DNA of 64,000 nucleotides from Lingula anatina (GCF_001039355.2 NW_019775519.1:72740-136739); one strand, 5' to 3'; positions 12,957 through 23,041 are shown, numbered from the stretch's first letter. Notes: generated by a model not told the origin, from the sequence alone. Program-made: numbers and translations.

Positions 12957-14889
12957 AGACTAGTGATGCAATATAGTAGTAATATGTAAGAATGAAGAGA
13001 AAATGTGATGTTAGGCATATACAAACACACATACCCAAGAGTAAATAGTTTGTTTCCGTGCAGTGACTTAAAACTTGTTTGCTCTGCAGTTATAATTGCC
13101 ATTTAGTAACGGTACTAGTAGATCAGTGCAGTTGACAATTTTAACTACATGTAGCAGACCTTGGGACTAGGGTACAATGAGTTATTATTCAATGTTTATA
13201 AAAATTGTAGTGTTGTGGAAGAAAATACCTGACTCAACCTAAGACCTCCAAGCTATCAAGTCCAGGGCCCCGTATCTCAAAACCATCGCACATTGCGAAT
13301 AGCGTTATATCACATAGAGGCTACAATGTATTATATGGGACAAGTATGGGTGAGTTATGGAATTGAGACACACTTGCACTTGCTCGCAATGCACGATGCT
13401 TTCGAGTTACTGGACCCAGTTCTTTCCTGGGCAGTCTCTACACTCTCCCCCCCCCCTCCCCCCACCCTGCAAATGCTAAAAGATGGAGTCCATTGTTTTG
13501 GGGGGAAAATACCTGACTGGACTGAGGATTAAATCTGTGACGTTCGCTCACCATGTGAGTCCCTCACCATAGAGCTATTGAGGACAGGTCTACTCAGGCC
13601 AGTCATTACAAAATGTACAAAATGTACTAATACGTAATCATAGTGATCACAGCTTGTTTTTATAAAAGTGCCTGTTTCATGTCGCTCACTGTTAATTGAT
13701 GGATGCATGACTTCTAAGTGCTGCAGTCTAAACAACCAACTATGAAAGTATATATACATACCATATACATACCATGGAGATACAGTTTGAATTCAGGCAT
13801 GTCAACCATATACCCCCAGTAGTAATTGTATAGCTACTAGCAACAAAAAAACGTGTCAAGTACACAGTGATACATGTATATCATACCGACGTGCACCAAA
13901 CATTATTGTAAAAGTCGGTGTCCTAAATTAACAGACCCTGGTGCTACATGTACCCTAACTGACCCTTGGTGCAATCAGGGAATTATATCATCTACGATAT
14001 AATTCCCTGGTTCAATAAAGCAGTTGTATGATATCATTATCGTTACAACCTTGTTGAAAAGGATGCAATATGCTTTGAATCGAAGGTCGTGTTTTCTCTA
14101 CAGTACTTCTATGCTTTGACTGAACCAACACGTTCTGCAGAAGCATTCAGCTATATACATATGCTGCACACACAACATTAACCTTTGCTAGGGTATTATT
14201 ATGCTGGTTTAGAAAATCAGAAAAAAACAATGCTCATCTAGGTTAAATTACAAAAAAAAAAAACTTACGGCACCAGTAGCGGTACCAAACTTTACGCCAT
14301 GTTGTAAGGGAATCCCAATACGGTGCTGCCCTCAGGTGGGAATTTCCCGGCGGATATCTTGAAACTTGGCATGGGCTTACAAATTGTTCTCTTCACGACT
14401 CTTAGATCATTTATCGATCATCAAATTAAGAAAAGATACAACTTTTTTCACCTCAATATATAAAAAACATGCAAGTTAAAGCAAAAAGAACCTGGCTTTT
14501 GATGGGACCAAGGGGAAGAGGTGGCAGCAAAAAAAAAAAAAAAAAAAAAAAGGAGATGGGGAGGGTGGTCAAATATATATATATATATATACGAATGTCA
14601 TCCAGTTATCGACCCCACTTGACCAGAAAGGGGTCGAGAAGAGCAATATTAATATATCTTAATATTAAAATATTCTAATGAAAACATTTGCATAATGCCT
14701 AGACGGTACCAGTATATGGCCAATGTACAGGTAAAATCAATTTTAGATAATTTGTTTCATGACAAACAAAAAATCAAGCGAGAGTAGTTAATGTACATGT
14801 ACATTTTAGTAGGGCCGAGGGATCAGGGATGCAGGTGATAGGCTACCACAATGCATTTGTTGACGGACTTGAAAGGTTTTTTCGTCTCT

Positions 14890-15230
14890 ACTGTATATCT
14901 GCCTTTTTTTACGATTGGTGCATTCTCGTCTATTTTACTCTGCAATCTCCACAATAAAACAGAAGAAAAAAGAAAACAAAGAGAGAGAGGTACATATTTT
15001 TCTACCATTTGCCACCAGCATCGGCATAATTTATGCAGTATTGCCAAGATGGTACCGCCCATCGACCACCGGATTTGCCAGGCAGCTGGTGCAGGTCACA
15101 TGATATCGCACCGGTCCTTGACGTCACAGGTTTCGACTAGACACGGAATGCGGAGGATCACGGAACCATTGTCGACTGGTGAAATTTGAAAAATTTCACC
15201 GTAAATTGCCTGTGTTTCGCCACTTAAAAG
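14890..15230 (+). promoter_or_regulatory. Putative 5' region and non-coding first exon of the alternative-exon locus
   Basis: This is the most GC-rich stretch of the left half. It contains CGATTGG (an inverted CCAAT box) near 14913 and a cAMP response element at 15119-15126. It ends at a plausible donor, TTAAAAG|GTATGG (15230/15231), that could splice to the acceptor before the first coding exon at 16230. The transcription start is not determinable by eye. Confidence 0.4.
15119..15126. promoter_or_regulatory. Full palindromic cAMP response element
   Basis: Perfect TGACGTCA, the CREB/ATF consensus. It lies about 105 bases upstream of the putative first donor, in the only GC-rich part of this region. 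Confidence 0.5.
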
Positions 15231-16184
15231 GTATGGGTATGATCATGGCTTTCTCTGGATGCTAGTTACATGAAAATCGATTGACATTCACGCAACTGGT
15301 TGCTGTAATCGTTGTGTTTGTGCAGCATCCGGCTGGCTGCAGTTTGTTTGGGGTTTGGGCTGTACGGACAAAAGATCTCACGCCAACCCATAAGTATCCG
15401 TTTTAAAATTAACCGATGTGAAGACATCATTTTTACTTAAGATTTTACAAAACTATTCCTTTCATTCGCAGCTCTTGGAATAAGGCGACAGTACATCAGT
15501 TTTGCTATTTTTCTTTGTTCTTGTCTTTCGGTTGAAAAATGGCGACTTCCTTCTGGGGGAAAAACCGGCATGATTGACACATGACGCCATTAGTGGTGGC
15601 GCTCTAATCGGCATATGATTACATAAGTGGGAATTTCCCAAAGCCCGTTGGCTCATTGTTCTCACGTGCAGCACCTCTAAGAGGGACTTTGTGAAGTTTA
15701 TTTTTAAAGCAAAGTTGATAGTAGCATTTGATTGAAGGTTTTGCTGGGTAAATGTTTTATGCACGCTTTGGACACAAAGGTTTATATATTTAATGCTGAT
15801 GTTTACTCAGGTTAGGGAGCAGCCCATGAGCTCCAACCATTGATCATTCTTTTCTACCCCCCTCCTCCCCACACCCACCCTCCCACACACACCTAATCTA
15901 ATCTATTAACTTTTCATACCAGTAATGTAATAACATCATTTGATATCAATTCTCATGTTAATTTATAATTTATCCAAGTTTGAAATTTTTTTAGGCAGTT
16001 TGGTGATAGAAAATACTTGTCAAATTTAAGTTCCTCATATCTGTGGTTATAGTCATCTGAAGTTAATCAATGACTTTTTTCAACAAATACTTTAAATTTG
16101 TGTCATTTCTCTAATTGTTTTTATTTTATTATATTATAATTATCAGAAATGAGTATGTTGAATTATTGTTATTATTATTTTTAC

Positions 16185-16218
<34 letters not shown>

Positions 16219-16229
16219 TCAATTTTCAG
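15231..16229 (+). other. Putative first intron of the locus
   Basis: Runs from the GTATGG donor to a TTTCAATTTTCAG acceptor. It includes a short open start (ATGGCGACTTCC near 15539) that stops after about a dozen codons, and a TTA-rich microsatellite at its end. No other coding signal was seen. Confidence 0.4.
16163..16220. repeat. (TTA)n microsatellite
   Basis: TTA/ATT trinucleotide run directly before the polypyrimidine tract of the first coding exon. Confidence 0.9.
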
Positions 16230-16237
16230 AAATAAGT

Positions 16238-16346
16238 ATGTTGAAGATTTCCAAGCTTGACATACACTTGCCACTGGACCTGGTTAAAACATGTGCTGCA
16301 TTAAACGAAAGCCAGCTGTGCAAATTTGTGGCAACAAATACAGAAG
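16238..16346 (+). CDS. Shared coding exon 1 of the alternative-exon transcription-factor locus
   Basis: An acceptor (AATTTTCAG) at 16229 opens the exon and the first ATG follows 8 bases later. It encodes about 36 residues starting MLKISKLDIHLPLDLVKTC, and ends at GAAG|GTATGA in phase 1. That phase matches the next exon exactly, giving ...ATNTEG-EFQHSIEV.... The segment is helical-looking and is not a BTB, SCAN or KRAB domain that I recognise. The start is chosen because it is the first in-exon ATG and leads into the long open frame. Confidence 0.7.
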
Positions 16347-16574
16347 GTATGAAAAAAGCTGTTGTGTGTGTGTCAAGTTGCTTTGTTCAATTAGCTTTTT
16401 TTTTTTTTCTTACATAGTGTTAAACAGTTGGTGGAATTAAACACTTTTGTGCTCAGAAACCATTGAAATTTAGATGTAAGCATTTAGCAAATTGTTTCGT
16501 GCAATGTTTGTGTGCAGCTTTGAAAAGTTTTATACCTTTTCATTTGGCATTAATTTTGTATTATCTATCTTTAG

Positions 16575-17636
16575 GTGAATTTCAACACAGTATTGAAGTG
16601 AAAAGCAAACAAGAAAATGTAGTTTCACTTGAACTTTCAAATTTGGAAATTGGATATGAAGATGGGAGGTTTGTGGCTCAGATAATGAAAGTTTTCAAAG
16701 TTTATCAAGGGGATGCAGGGGGTGGAACTGAACCACCACCACCTGCAGCAATCTCTCCACATCAAAGACACATGCTTCCTGACAGGCAGACTTTTTTAAA
16801 CAGAAATGATGGTGCTACTCTTAGAAAAGGTGCTCAAGATTCTGCTAGTCTATATATTTCAGAACCAAGAAATGTTTCTCAAGAAAAAACTAATGACCCT
16901 GCATTACAGGCAATTCCCCACATTAGTGATCACGTTTCATTGCCAGATCTCACTTCTCCTTCCTCAGTAGAATATAGAAACACTCATACAAAACTGACTA
17001 CATTTCACGCTGGTCGAAGACCAGAAAAAGATGATGTTGCACCACAAAAGACAATTTCGCCAAGACAGTTGTACAGAAATGTTGCTGGGAAAAAGATCTG
17101 AGCCAAGTGCAGCTTCTGGGGCTCCAAGTGCAGCTTCAGGCTCCCCTCACGTGATGGACCCATCAGCTTCCAAAAGACCAAAGCTTGTGCCTGAATCTGA
17201 TTGCTCAAATACCCAAGAATCAAACAGTCATACTGACAACATGAACACAAACCCCTTTGATGCCAAAGATGTGATAATAGAAATTAAAAAAGAGGAAGAT
17301 GTAGTCGAACTTTCTGACAAAGACGACGGTGAATCTCACCAAAGTTTGGGGGACCAAAGTTTAAGTCAAGATATTCCTCCTGGGCCATTTATAGCACCGG
17401 GGGTGGTGTCTTCATTTAACACGGACAATGATCAAGCACAATCCACTCCATTCATACAAGACTTTTTCTCTATAGCAAATGAAGAACATGAAGGTGCTGG
17501 TCCCAGTCAGGCATCAGACTCTTTATCATTCCCCTCAGATCCAAATAACTCTTTAATTCCCAACTGGCAATCTCCTGATCACAGTGCTGGTGAAGGCAGC
17601 AGTTCTCAAACACAGTCTCCTGCCAAACCAAGAAAT
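16575..17636 (+). CDS. Shared coding exon 2 (trunk) with a +1 frame discontinuity
   Basis: A large shared exon from acceptor CTTTAG at 16574 to donor AGAAAT|GTAAGT at 17636/17637. The first part is moderately structured (LSNLEIGYEDGRFVAQIMKV). The rest is Ser/Pro/Gln-rich and acidic, with a likely nuclear signal (KRPK near 17173) and an acidic patch (KKEEDVVELSDKDD, near 17287-17328), as expected for a transcription-factor linker. Oddity: the upstream frame stops with TGA at 17099-17101, while the downstream frame, one base on, is open only from about 16998. The switch must occur in that 100-base overlap. An assembly or allelic indel is the simplest cause; a +1 ribosomal frameshift is the alternative. 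The exon ends in phase 0, which fixes the phase required of every alternative exon. Confidence 0.75.
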
Positions 17637-17771
17637 GTAAGTACCAGTCCTTTTGTACCAATATTTTACTCGGGATACAAGCCAAAGTGGGAGAGATTTC
17701 TGGTTGTGCAAGAACTAGGTTCAATCCAGCATGTGGAATTTTGTAAAATGTTGAGCCGTCCTCAAAAGTAG
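17637..17771 (+). CDS. Read-through tail of a short, finger-less isoform
   Basis: If the shared donor is not used, the frame stays open for 44 more codons (VSTSPFVPIFYSGY ... MLSRPQK) to a TAG at 17769-17771, with AATAAA only 24 bases further. This would give a protein lacking any DNA-binding end, by intronic polyadenylation. Confidence 0.5.
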   Translation, partial: VSTSPFVPIFYSGYKPKWERFLVVQELGSIQHVEFCKMLSRPQK

Positions 17772-17794
17772 TAGTCCTGGTGCATTCCTATTTC

Positions 17795-17800
17795 AATAAA
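17795..17800 (+). terminator. Intronic polyadenylation signal
   Basis: AATAAA just after the read-through stop at 17771, positioned to end an unspliced short transcript. Confidence 0.5.
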
Positions 17801-18876
17801 TTCATTGTTATAGCCTAAAAGATGTGTGTCATTTGCATTTATACATTATCGAAAGTTTTTGAGAAATAAATGACAACTTCACTGTATTGAAAGAAATCTC
17901 ACTTTGCTTCTGCTTGTATCTTTTACATTGAATTGTATCCATCCATGAAGAATCCATCCACACTTCACTATAAATCTCTAGTGTGCCTGGATGAATGGAT
18001 GGGTATTGCTATATCTAGGCACATTTGACAAAAAAAAAAAAAAAAAAAAAAAGAATGACAGAAAAACCTTGGTATTTATTTGGAATTGTTAAGTTGAGAT
18101 CAAATTTGCCTAGTATTTTGAAAAAAAAAAAAAAATGAATTCAAAGCTGGAAACTGCAGTGTACTATTTTTGGCACTTGGATATCAAATTGTATTACAGT
18201 TCCAATGTCAAGTCATCATGTCTTAACAGGTTGACATTATTTTAAAGGAATGGGATGGTTATTGAGCTCGCAGTTTCTAACTTTAATATGAACATTCTCT
18301 CTGTTTCTGTTCTTTCCCTTAACCTGGCTTGGGGTTTAGGAAATCTGTCCTCTCAAAAGATAAGCAATGCAGCCCGTATGAAATGAACTATTTACCTTTT
18401 TCTTTTTCTTTTGTTTCTGGAAATAATTAAACTCCACCCGGGGTGACCCCTTCATTTAAGAGAAACTGTGCAAGTATGTCATTAACAAGATTAAAAAAAA
18501 AAACTTACAGCAGCAAATTGATAGGCAGATAACAGACATAGACTTTTACAGAAAATGGGCTTTGGATTGGCTGATCTTTTGAAACTTTGTTTAAATTGTC
18601 AATTGATTTAATTTTTAAATGGTTTGAAAATTTTGAATTAAAAGTAAACAGCAAGTTGCCATTAATATTTTGAAATTTTAAAAAATAACTTCTGTTGTTT
18701 AAATATTTGTGACAACTGAGAGTAATGAATATAGAAGTAAAGCTTTAGTATTAATATATGTATCTGTATATATATTTAAATATATTTGTTTCGTGTCTGA
18801 CAGATTTCTTAGACCCCCAAGCCTAGTAGCTGCCCTCCATATTTAAGGCAGCTGATGCTTGCATGTACAGTCTGTA

Positions 18877-18904
18877 GGTGCTCACAGGTGTTCACTGGTG
18901 TCAC
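18877..18904 (+). promoter_or_regulatory. Putative RNA docking site for alternative-exon choice
   Basis: Core CTCACAGGTGTTCACTGGTG at 18881-18900, flanked by GGTG and TCAC. It is the only copy I found in this orientation. Its reverse complement, complete or partial, occurs in the intron before most of the alternative exons. Position (between the constitutive exon and the first variable exon), single-copy state and complementarity match the docking site of the insect Dscam exon 6 cluster. The function is inferred. Confidence 0.7.
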
Positions 18905-19697
18905 AAAATTTTGGCCAAAACAAAACACAAACTTGAACCAAAATTTGAATCATTTCTCATTTGAAAGATGAAAAAAAAGTGCATTCCTTTTATTATTTCT
19001 TCCAAATTTGGAGAAGAAAAAAATGACCAAAATTTGGAGTTTCTCAGCCACCCGCCAAGCCCATCTCTACCACATTATTTGCTAGTCAGGGCTGCCATGA
19101 CCTACAGCTGGTCATGCATAAGTTGTTAGTCTGGGTTATATTGTTATATAATTGCTGCTGCAGCTGGAAGAAATCAAATTTATACTACTATAAATAATAT
19201 ATAGATTCCACACCGCATGCTATTAGGTTGGCAAATAGGCATTTATGATGGTATGAAAAGACATGATCTAGGGGTAGGCTTTCTGTGTTGCTGATATACA
19301 TTTTATATACCCTTGTAAATATTTTTTTATTTGGAAAATAAAGTGAATTCTTCTGTTTTGAGTTGTGGATTATTTTCCAGTATTAATTGAGTATAATGAG
19401 AGCAATGGGGCAAGTATCAACTTGGAATGATTAATGACTTTTTATCGAGAGTTATTTCTTTGTTAATTGTTGCATGGTGTGTCCTGATAGAAAATTTTAC
19501 TCCAGGTAGATGCACCCAAATACAAATTCTAATCATGGATTGACCTATTCGGTTTCTTTAACAGTGGATATCAGCTCTAGTATTGCATTCAAAATCACAC
19601 TTATTTTCACTTAGGTTTTACACTGTAAAGTCCTTGGTATATATATGCTGTGCATTGCAAAAATCTCAGAGAATGCATCTAATATACCATTTTTCTG

Positions 19698-19742
<45 letters not shown>
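19698..19742. repeat. (TC)n microsatellite
   Basis: TC dinucleotide run with one TTT interruption. Confidence 0.95.
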
Positions 19743-19746
<4 letters not shown>

Positions 19747-20053
19747 GAAAATCATTGTGCTAAATTTGTGCTTAGATTTTTAAGCCCCTATTGAATGTGT
19801 GGGAAAAAAAACAACTCTGCTAGATGAATTGTGCTAGATTGTGTGGTCCAGTGTGAATGTGAAAGGGCTATCAATTAGTGATAATAGTACAAAAAATACG
19901 CTGATGCATATGTGAATTGTAGGGGTAATACAAATAAAGATGAATGATAGGGAATATGCTCTTATATATCAATGATAAAAGGACACAGTTCAATGAAATT
20001 TGGTGTATTTAGCACAAGAGCACCAAGAGGCTTTGCATACTGTACAGCATTCA

Positions 20054-20066
20054 ACCAGTGAATGAA
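20054..20066 (+). promoter_or_regulatory. Selector-like element before ZF1
   Basis: ACCAGTGAATGAA: nine consecutive bases complementary to the docking element. It lies about 65 bases upstream of the ZF1 exon. Confidence 0.45.
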
Positions 20067-20129
20067 CTAATACATGCGATACAAAGCTCAGTGTGTCTGT
20101 AGCATAACTGTCATATTTCTTTTATGTAG

Positions 20130-20393
20130 ACCCTTGGGATGAACAGTGAAATGTTCTTGTCAACCCCAACCCCAACGAAAGAGGCTCTGTCTGATACTAA
20201 GAAATGGATGTGTGAAATATGTAATAAAGAACTTAGTGACAGGACAAGTTTGTCACGGCATAAGAATACTATTCATAGGAGTCGTACTTTCTTTTGTCAC
20301 CTCTGTGATGCCTTTATTTTACAAAGAAGAGATAATCACATGAAATCATTTCATAAGATAAAACCAACTAAAAAGCCTGATGTTCCACAGTAG
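20130..20393 (+). CDS. ZF1: alternative last exon, two C2H2 fingers
   Basis: Acceptor TTTATGTAG at 20129; phase 0; 87 residues to TAG. Finger 1 CEICNKELSDRTSLSRH..H at about residues 28-49; finger 2 CHLC..AFILQRRDNHMKSFH at about 56-75. Finger 2 has the unusual AFILQR core shared with ZF2 and ZF3, marking these three as one local subfamily. The N-terminal linker (MFLSTPTPTKE) is probably disordered. Confidence 0.85.
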   Translation, partial: TLGMNSEMFLSTPTPTKEALSDTKKWMCEICNKELSDRTSLSRHKNTIHRSRTFFCHLCDAFILQRRDNHMKSFHKIKPTKKPDVPQ

Positions 20394-20639
20394 AATAATA
20401 GAATCCGAAAAAGAACACGAGCTCTGTGCTTGGATGCTGTGTAAACTCTGTGGTCAGGATAGTTTGATACTTTTTGTCGAATTTTCTTAAGGCATGAATT
20501 GTTTATAGTTTTTGTCAGTATGTACAAATATTTAAGTTTTTTATTGATATTTTATTCACTTAATATATAAATTATGATATATACATGCTGCATTATGCTT
20601 TGTGACAAGATTAGATGACAGAAGGGAAATATAAGCCAA

Positions 20640-20660
20640 ACCATTGAACAGTTGTGAGTT
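20640..20660 (+). promoter_or_regulatory. Selector-like element before ZF2
   Basis: ACCATTGAACAGTTGTGAGT matches the reverse complement of the docking element at about 16 of 21 positions. Confidence 0.55.
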
Positions 20661-20779
20661 TCCTTATTCAAAGCCCCTAGAATACATTCTTTTTTTCCCA
20701 AAAGAAAAAGTAGTTTTAGTTTCTTTGGTGCTTAATGTTGTGCCAGGACATGGATATTTTCCCTTTTCTTACCCACCAG

Positions 20780-21070
20780 GTGCATGCTGTTTCTGAGGAG
20801 TTAAGGTGGGGACCAGGTGTGTCACCTTATCCAGGGGGCTCTCTCCTCCAAAATGCTGAAAAATCAAACTTGATGAAAAAATTAGCTTGTAACCAGTGCA
20901 AGAAAAAATTTGTTTGTAAATCTTCGTTGACAAGACATGTGGATGTGGTGCATAAAAGAAAACCCCACTATTGCCACCTTTGTCAGGCATTTGTACTACA
21001 GAGAAAAGATAACCACATGAAGTTTGCCCACAATAGGAAACGAGTAACAGGAAAAGTGACCCACCAGTGA
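20780..21070 (+). CDS. ZF2: alternative last exon, two C2H2 fingers
   Basis: Acceptor CTTACCCACCAG; phase 0; 96 residues. A 40-residue non-finger lead (VHAVSEELRWGPG...) precedes finger 1 (CNQCKKKFVCKSSLTRH) and finger 2 (CHLCQAFVLQRKDNHMKFAH). A basic tail (NRKRVTGKV) follows. The stop codon lies inside a sequence that resembles the selector for ZF3. Confidence 0.85.
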   Translation: MHAVSEELRWGPGVSPYPGGSLLQNAEKSNLMKKLACNQCKKKFVCKSSLTRHVDVVHKRKPHYCHLCQAFVLQRKDNHMKFAHNRKRVTGKVTHQ

Positions 21071-21082
21071 GCGTTATGTGAC
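21062..21082 (+). promoter_or_regulatory. Selector-like element before ZF3, overlapping the ZF2 stop
   Basis: CACCAGTGA is an exact 9-base match, followed by a one-base-offset TGTGA match. The TGA of ZF2 (21068-21070) is part of the match, so coding and regulatory constraint would overlap here. Confidence 0.5.
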
Positions 21083-21181
21083 CCGCATCTTTTGCTGGTG
21101 GTGTAAAAAAAAAAAAAAGGAGACCATTTATGACGGTGACAAATGTAGTTTAATGGAAGTATTTCATTTTATTTTCTCAAG

Positions 21182-21394
21182 GAAGAACACAGTGTAGTGT
21201 GTAGCTCAGGAGATTCATCTAAAAAACCTGCATGTGCAATGTGCCTCAAGGAATTTAATTTCAAGCATGACCTTCTGCGCCATATAAACACAGTTCACAA
21301 GCACAAATCTTTCTTCTGTGAAATTTGTCAAGCTTTTATATTGCAAAGGAAGGATAATCACATGAAGTATGTCCACAAACGGAAAAAGAAGTGA
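21182..21394 (+). CDS. ZF3: alternative last exon, two C2H2 fingers
   Basis: Acceptor TTTTCTCAAG; phase 0, reading EEHSVVCSSGDSSKKP before finger 1 (CAMCLKEFNFKHDLLRH..H) and finger 2 (CEICQAFILQRKDNHMKYVH); 70 residues ending KRKKK. Only 111 bases separate it from the ZF2 stop. Closest relative in the array is ZF2. Confidence 0.85.
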   Translation, partial: EEHSVVCSSGDSSKKPACAMCLKEFNFKHDLLRHINTVHKHKSFFCEICQAFILQRKDNHMKYVHKRKKK

Positions 21395-21596
21395 AGGAGC
21401 TGTATTAACAACATAAAATCCATACAAAAACTATACTGTCACAAGAAAAATGCTAATGATTTCAGCAGCATAAGCCAAGACTTTTAAAAGAGTAGCTGGA
21501 TTTCTTGACTGTCACTGTTAACTTACCTGCATGAAATGTGGAATACATCATAAATTTTGACAAAAAACAACACTTTTTAAAGTGGCAAAAAAGTAA

Positions 21597-21612
21597 TACC
21601 ACCTGTGGGGGC
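21597..21612 (+). promoter_or_regulatory. Weak selector-like element before ZF4
   Basis: TACCACCTGTGGGGGC keeps CACCTGTG of the consensus, with mismatches after it. Confidence 0.3.
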
Positions 21613-21719
21613 TTGGATTGTAGAAAAAGTAGATATGAATCTTGCAATAAATACTAAGAATATTCAAAAGTAGAATGCATATATGCCTTTGTTTCTTCAT
21701 ATCTTTTATTTTTCCACAG

Positions 21720-21992
21720 AGTAATGGAAGAAATCATTATACAGACAGTGAAGGAAACCACCGATATTATATGGAAATTGTAGGGAAATACCAATGCCCA
21801 TTGTGTATGAAGAGTTACAAACATGTCAACAATTTATCAAGGCACATGAATGTTCATCGCAATAAAACCTGGCACTGTACTGTCTGCAAAAGTGAATTTT
21901 CTAGAAGTGACAGTTTGAAAAATCATTTTAGAAACTGCCATAAGGATGTACATGTTAGTGAATCAAATAGGGAATGTCAAATACCAGAGTGA
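21720..21992 (+). CDS. ZF4: alternative last exon, two C2H2 fingers
   Basis: Acceptor TTTTTCCACAG; phase 0; 90 residues. Finger 1 CPLCMKSYKHVNNLSRHMNVH; finger 2 CTVCKSEFSRSDSLKNHFRNCH. This is the first exon of the RHMNVH subfamily that continues through ZF15. Polar tail VSESNRECQIPE. Confidence 0.85.
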   Translation, partial: SNGRNHYTDSEGNHRYYMEIVGKYQCPLCMKSYKHVNNLSRHMNVHRNKTWHCTVCKSEFSRSDSLKNHFRNCHKDVHVSESNRECQIPE

Positions 21993-22295
21993 GATGGTAG
22001 CATTTTTTGTTCATTTCAAGATTCAAATGTGCATTAAGGAATTTAAGGTGTAGATTATTTTGGTAAAAAAGTACAAAGATGGATTGGTTTTCATGTAGGG
22101 TTTAGCATTTGAAATTTGGTGAAAAATTACTCCCCAAGGATGTGATTGTACACAAACCAAAAATGATCATATATATTGATAACACTTTCAAGAACATCTG
22201 TAGAAAAAAGACATCCAGTATCATTAATTTAACATATGTATACTAATTTAGCATCAGCATGATGGTTCCAAATATTGGGATTTTCCCCATTATCT

Positions 22296-22311
22296 ATACC
22301 TGTGCACTACA
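22296..22311 (+). promoter_or_regulatory. Weak selector-like element before ZF5
   Basis: ATACCTGTGCACTAC retains ACCTGTG and CAC with a two-base gap. Confidence 0.3.
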
Positions 22312-22399
22312 GACTTGTATATGTGCTTGCTTCATTTGAATTAACAAGAATCTGAATGAGGGCAGTCTTAGTAAGATATTTTTCTTGTATTAATCCTAG

Positions 22400-22753
22400 C
22401 TACCCAGAGCAAGAGTAATGGGCTCACTTTACAGAAAAGCAACACCAATTAAGATGGGTGTGGATCTTCAACAGCAGAAGAGGTTTCCATGTACAATATG
22501 TCACAAGAGTTTTACACTTTTAACCAACTTGCGAAGACACATGAATGTGCATACTCATAGGCGATTTGTCTGCCTCACCTGTGGCAAAGCTTTTAAACGA
22601 AGCGACTATCTTCTTGAGCACACACGTCACGTTCACCAGAAAGCTGCTGGGATGCCACTAACAGGAAAAAAGCTTGTTGTCCCCACGTCTGCTGTAATGC
22701 CAATAGAAACAAAGTTGCGTCCTGCATCTGCTGACAGTGAAACTACTCAATAG
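22400..22753 (+). CDS. ZF5: alternative last exon, two C2H2 fingers
   Basis: Acceptor TTAATCCTAG at 22399 is the in-phase one; the CCCAG six bases on would shift the frame. 117 residues: basic lead, finger 1 (CTICHKSFTLLTNLRRHMNVH), finger 2 (CLTCGKAFKRSDYLLEHTRHVH), then a 40-residue low-complexity tail (GKKLVVPTSAVMPIETK). Longer tail than most neighbours. Confidence 0.85.
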   Translation, partial: LPRARVMGSLYRKATPIKMGVDLQQQKRFPCTICHKSFTLLTNLRRHMNVHTHRRFVCLTCGKAFKRSDYLLEHTRHVHQKAAGMPLTGKKLVVPTSAVMPIETKLRPASADSETTQ

Positions 22754-22774
22754 AATTCAACTACTTTATCTTAG

Positions 22775-22785
22775 TCGTGAGCATG
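22775..22785 (+). promoter_or_regulatory. Weak selector-like element before ZF6
   Basis: TCGTGAGCATG keeps GTGAGCA of the consensus in the 108-base gap between ZF5 and ZF6. Confidence 0.25.
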
Positions 22786-22861
22786 TACTACTACCTGCAG
22801 GCATCAGTATTTTTTTTCCAAAGAAAAAAATAATGAGATAAGTTGCCCATCTTTATTTCAG

Positions 22862-23041
22862 ACCCCTAAGGTGTATTTCTGTGAGATTTGTAGATCAGGC
22901 TTCACCCAGCAGAGGAACCTGAACAGACATAAGTTGATACACACAGAAATCCGGTTTCGGTGCGACTACTGTGATAAGCTGTTTAGCAGGGATGATACAT
23001 TGCTTCTTCATAAAAGAAGAGCACACCTAGCCACATTTTAA
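22862..23041 (+). CDS. ZF6: short alternative last exon, two C2H2 fingers
   Basis: Acceptor CTTTATTTCAG; phase 0; only 59 residues. TPKVYF leads straight into finger 1 (CEICRSGFTQQRNLNRH..H) and finger 2 (CDYCDKLFSRDDTLLLHKRRAH). It stops 5 residues after the last ligand, so it is a minimal two-finger exon with no tail. It has no internal ATG, which is expected for a spliced C-terminal exon. Confidence 0.85.
   Translation, partial: TPKVYFCEICRSGFTQQRNLNRHKLIHTEIRFRCDYCDKLFSRDDTLLLHKRRAHLATF

Larger units (their letters stand above)
9304..14885. repeat. Segment present twice: copy 2 (probable haplotype B)
   Basis: Begins right after the N at 9303 and repeats 2950-9302 with scattered differences. 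It then runs on without interruption into the 5' region of the zinc-finger locus. This copy is therefore the one physically joined to that locus. No coding feature was seen in it except the candidate minus-strand exon at 11465-11499. Confidence 0.75.
17801..20129 (+). other. Long intron between the trunk and the alternative-exon array
   Basis: No coding exon was recognised. It holds poly-A runs near 18031 and 18121, the docking-like element at 18877-18904 and a TC microsatellite at 19698-19742. Confidence 0.6.

Noticed and set aside
14823-15189. Overlapping frames on both strands in the 5' region
   Set aside because: No splice or start context fits either, and they overlap the putative promoter and non-coding exon; treated as chance.
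15462-15764. 100-residue minus-strand frame in the first intron
   Set aside because: No recognisable domain, no splice sites in phase, and not near any other minus-strand exon.
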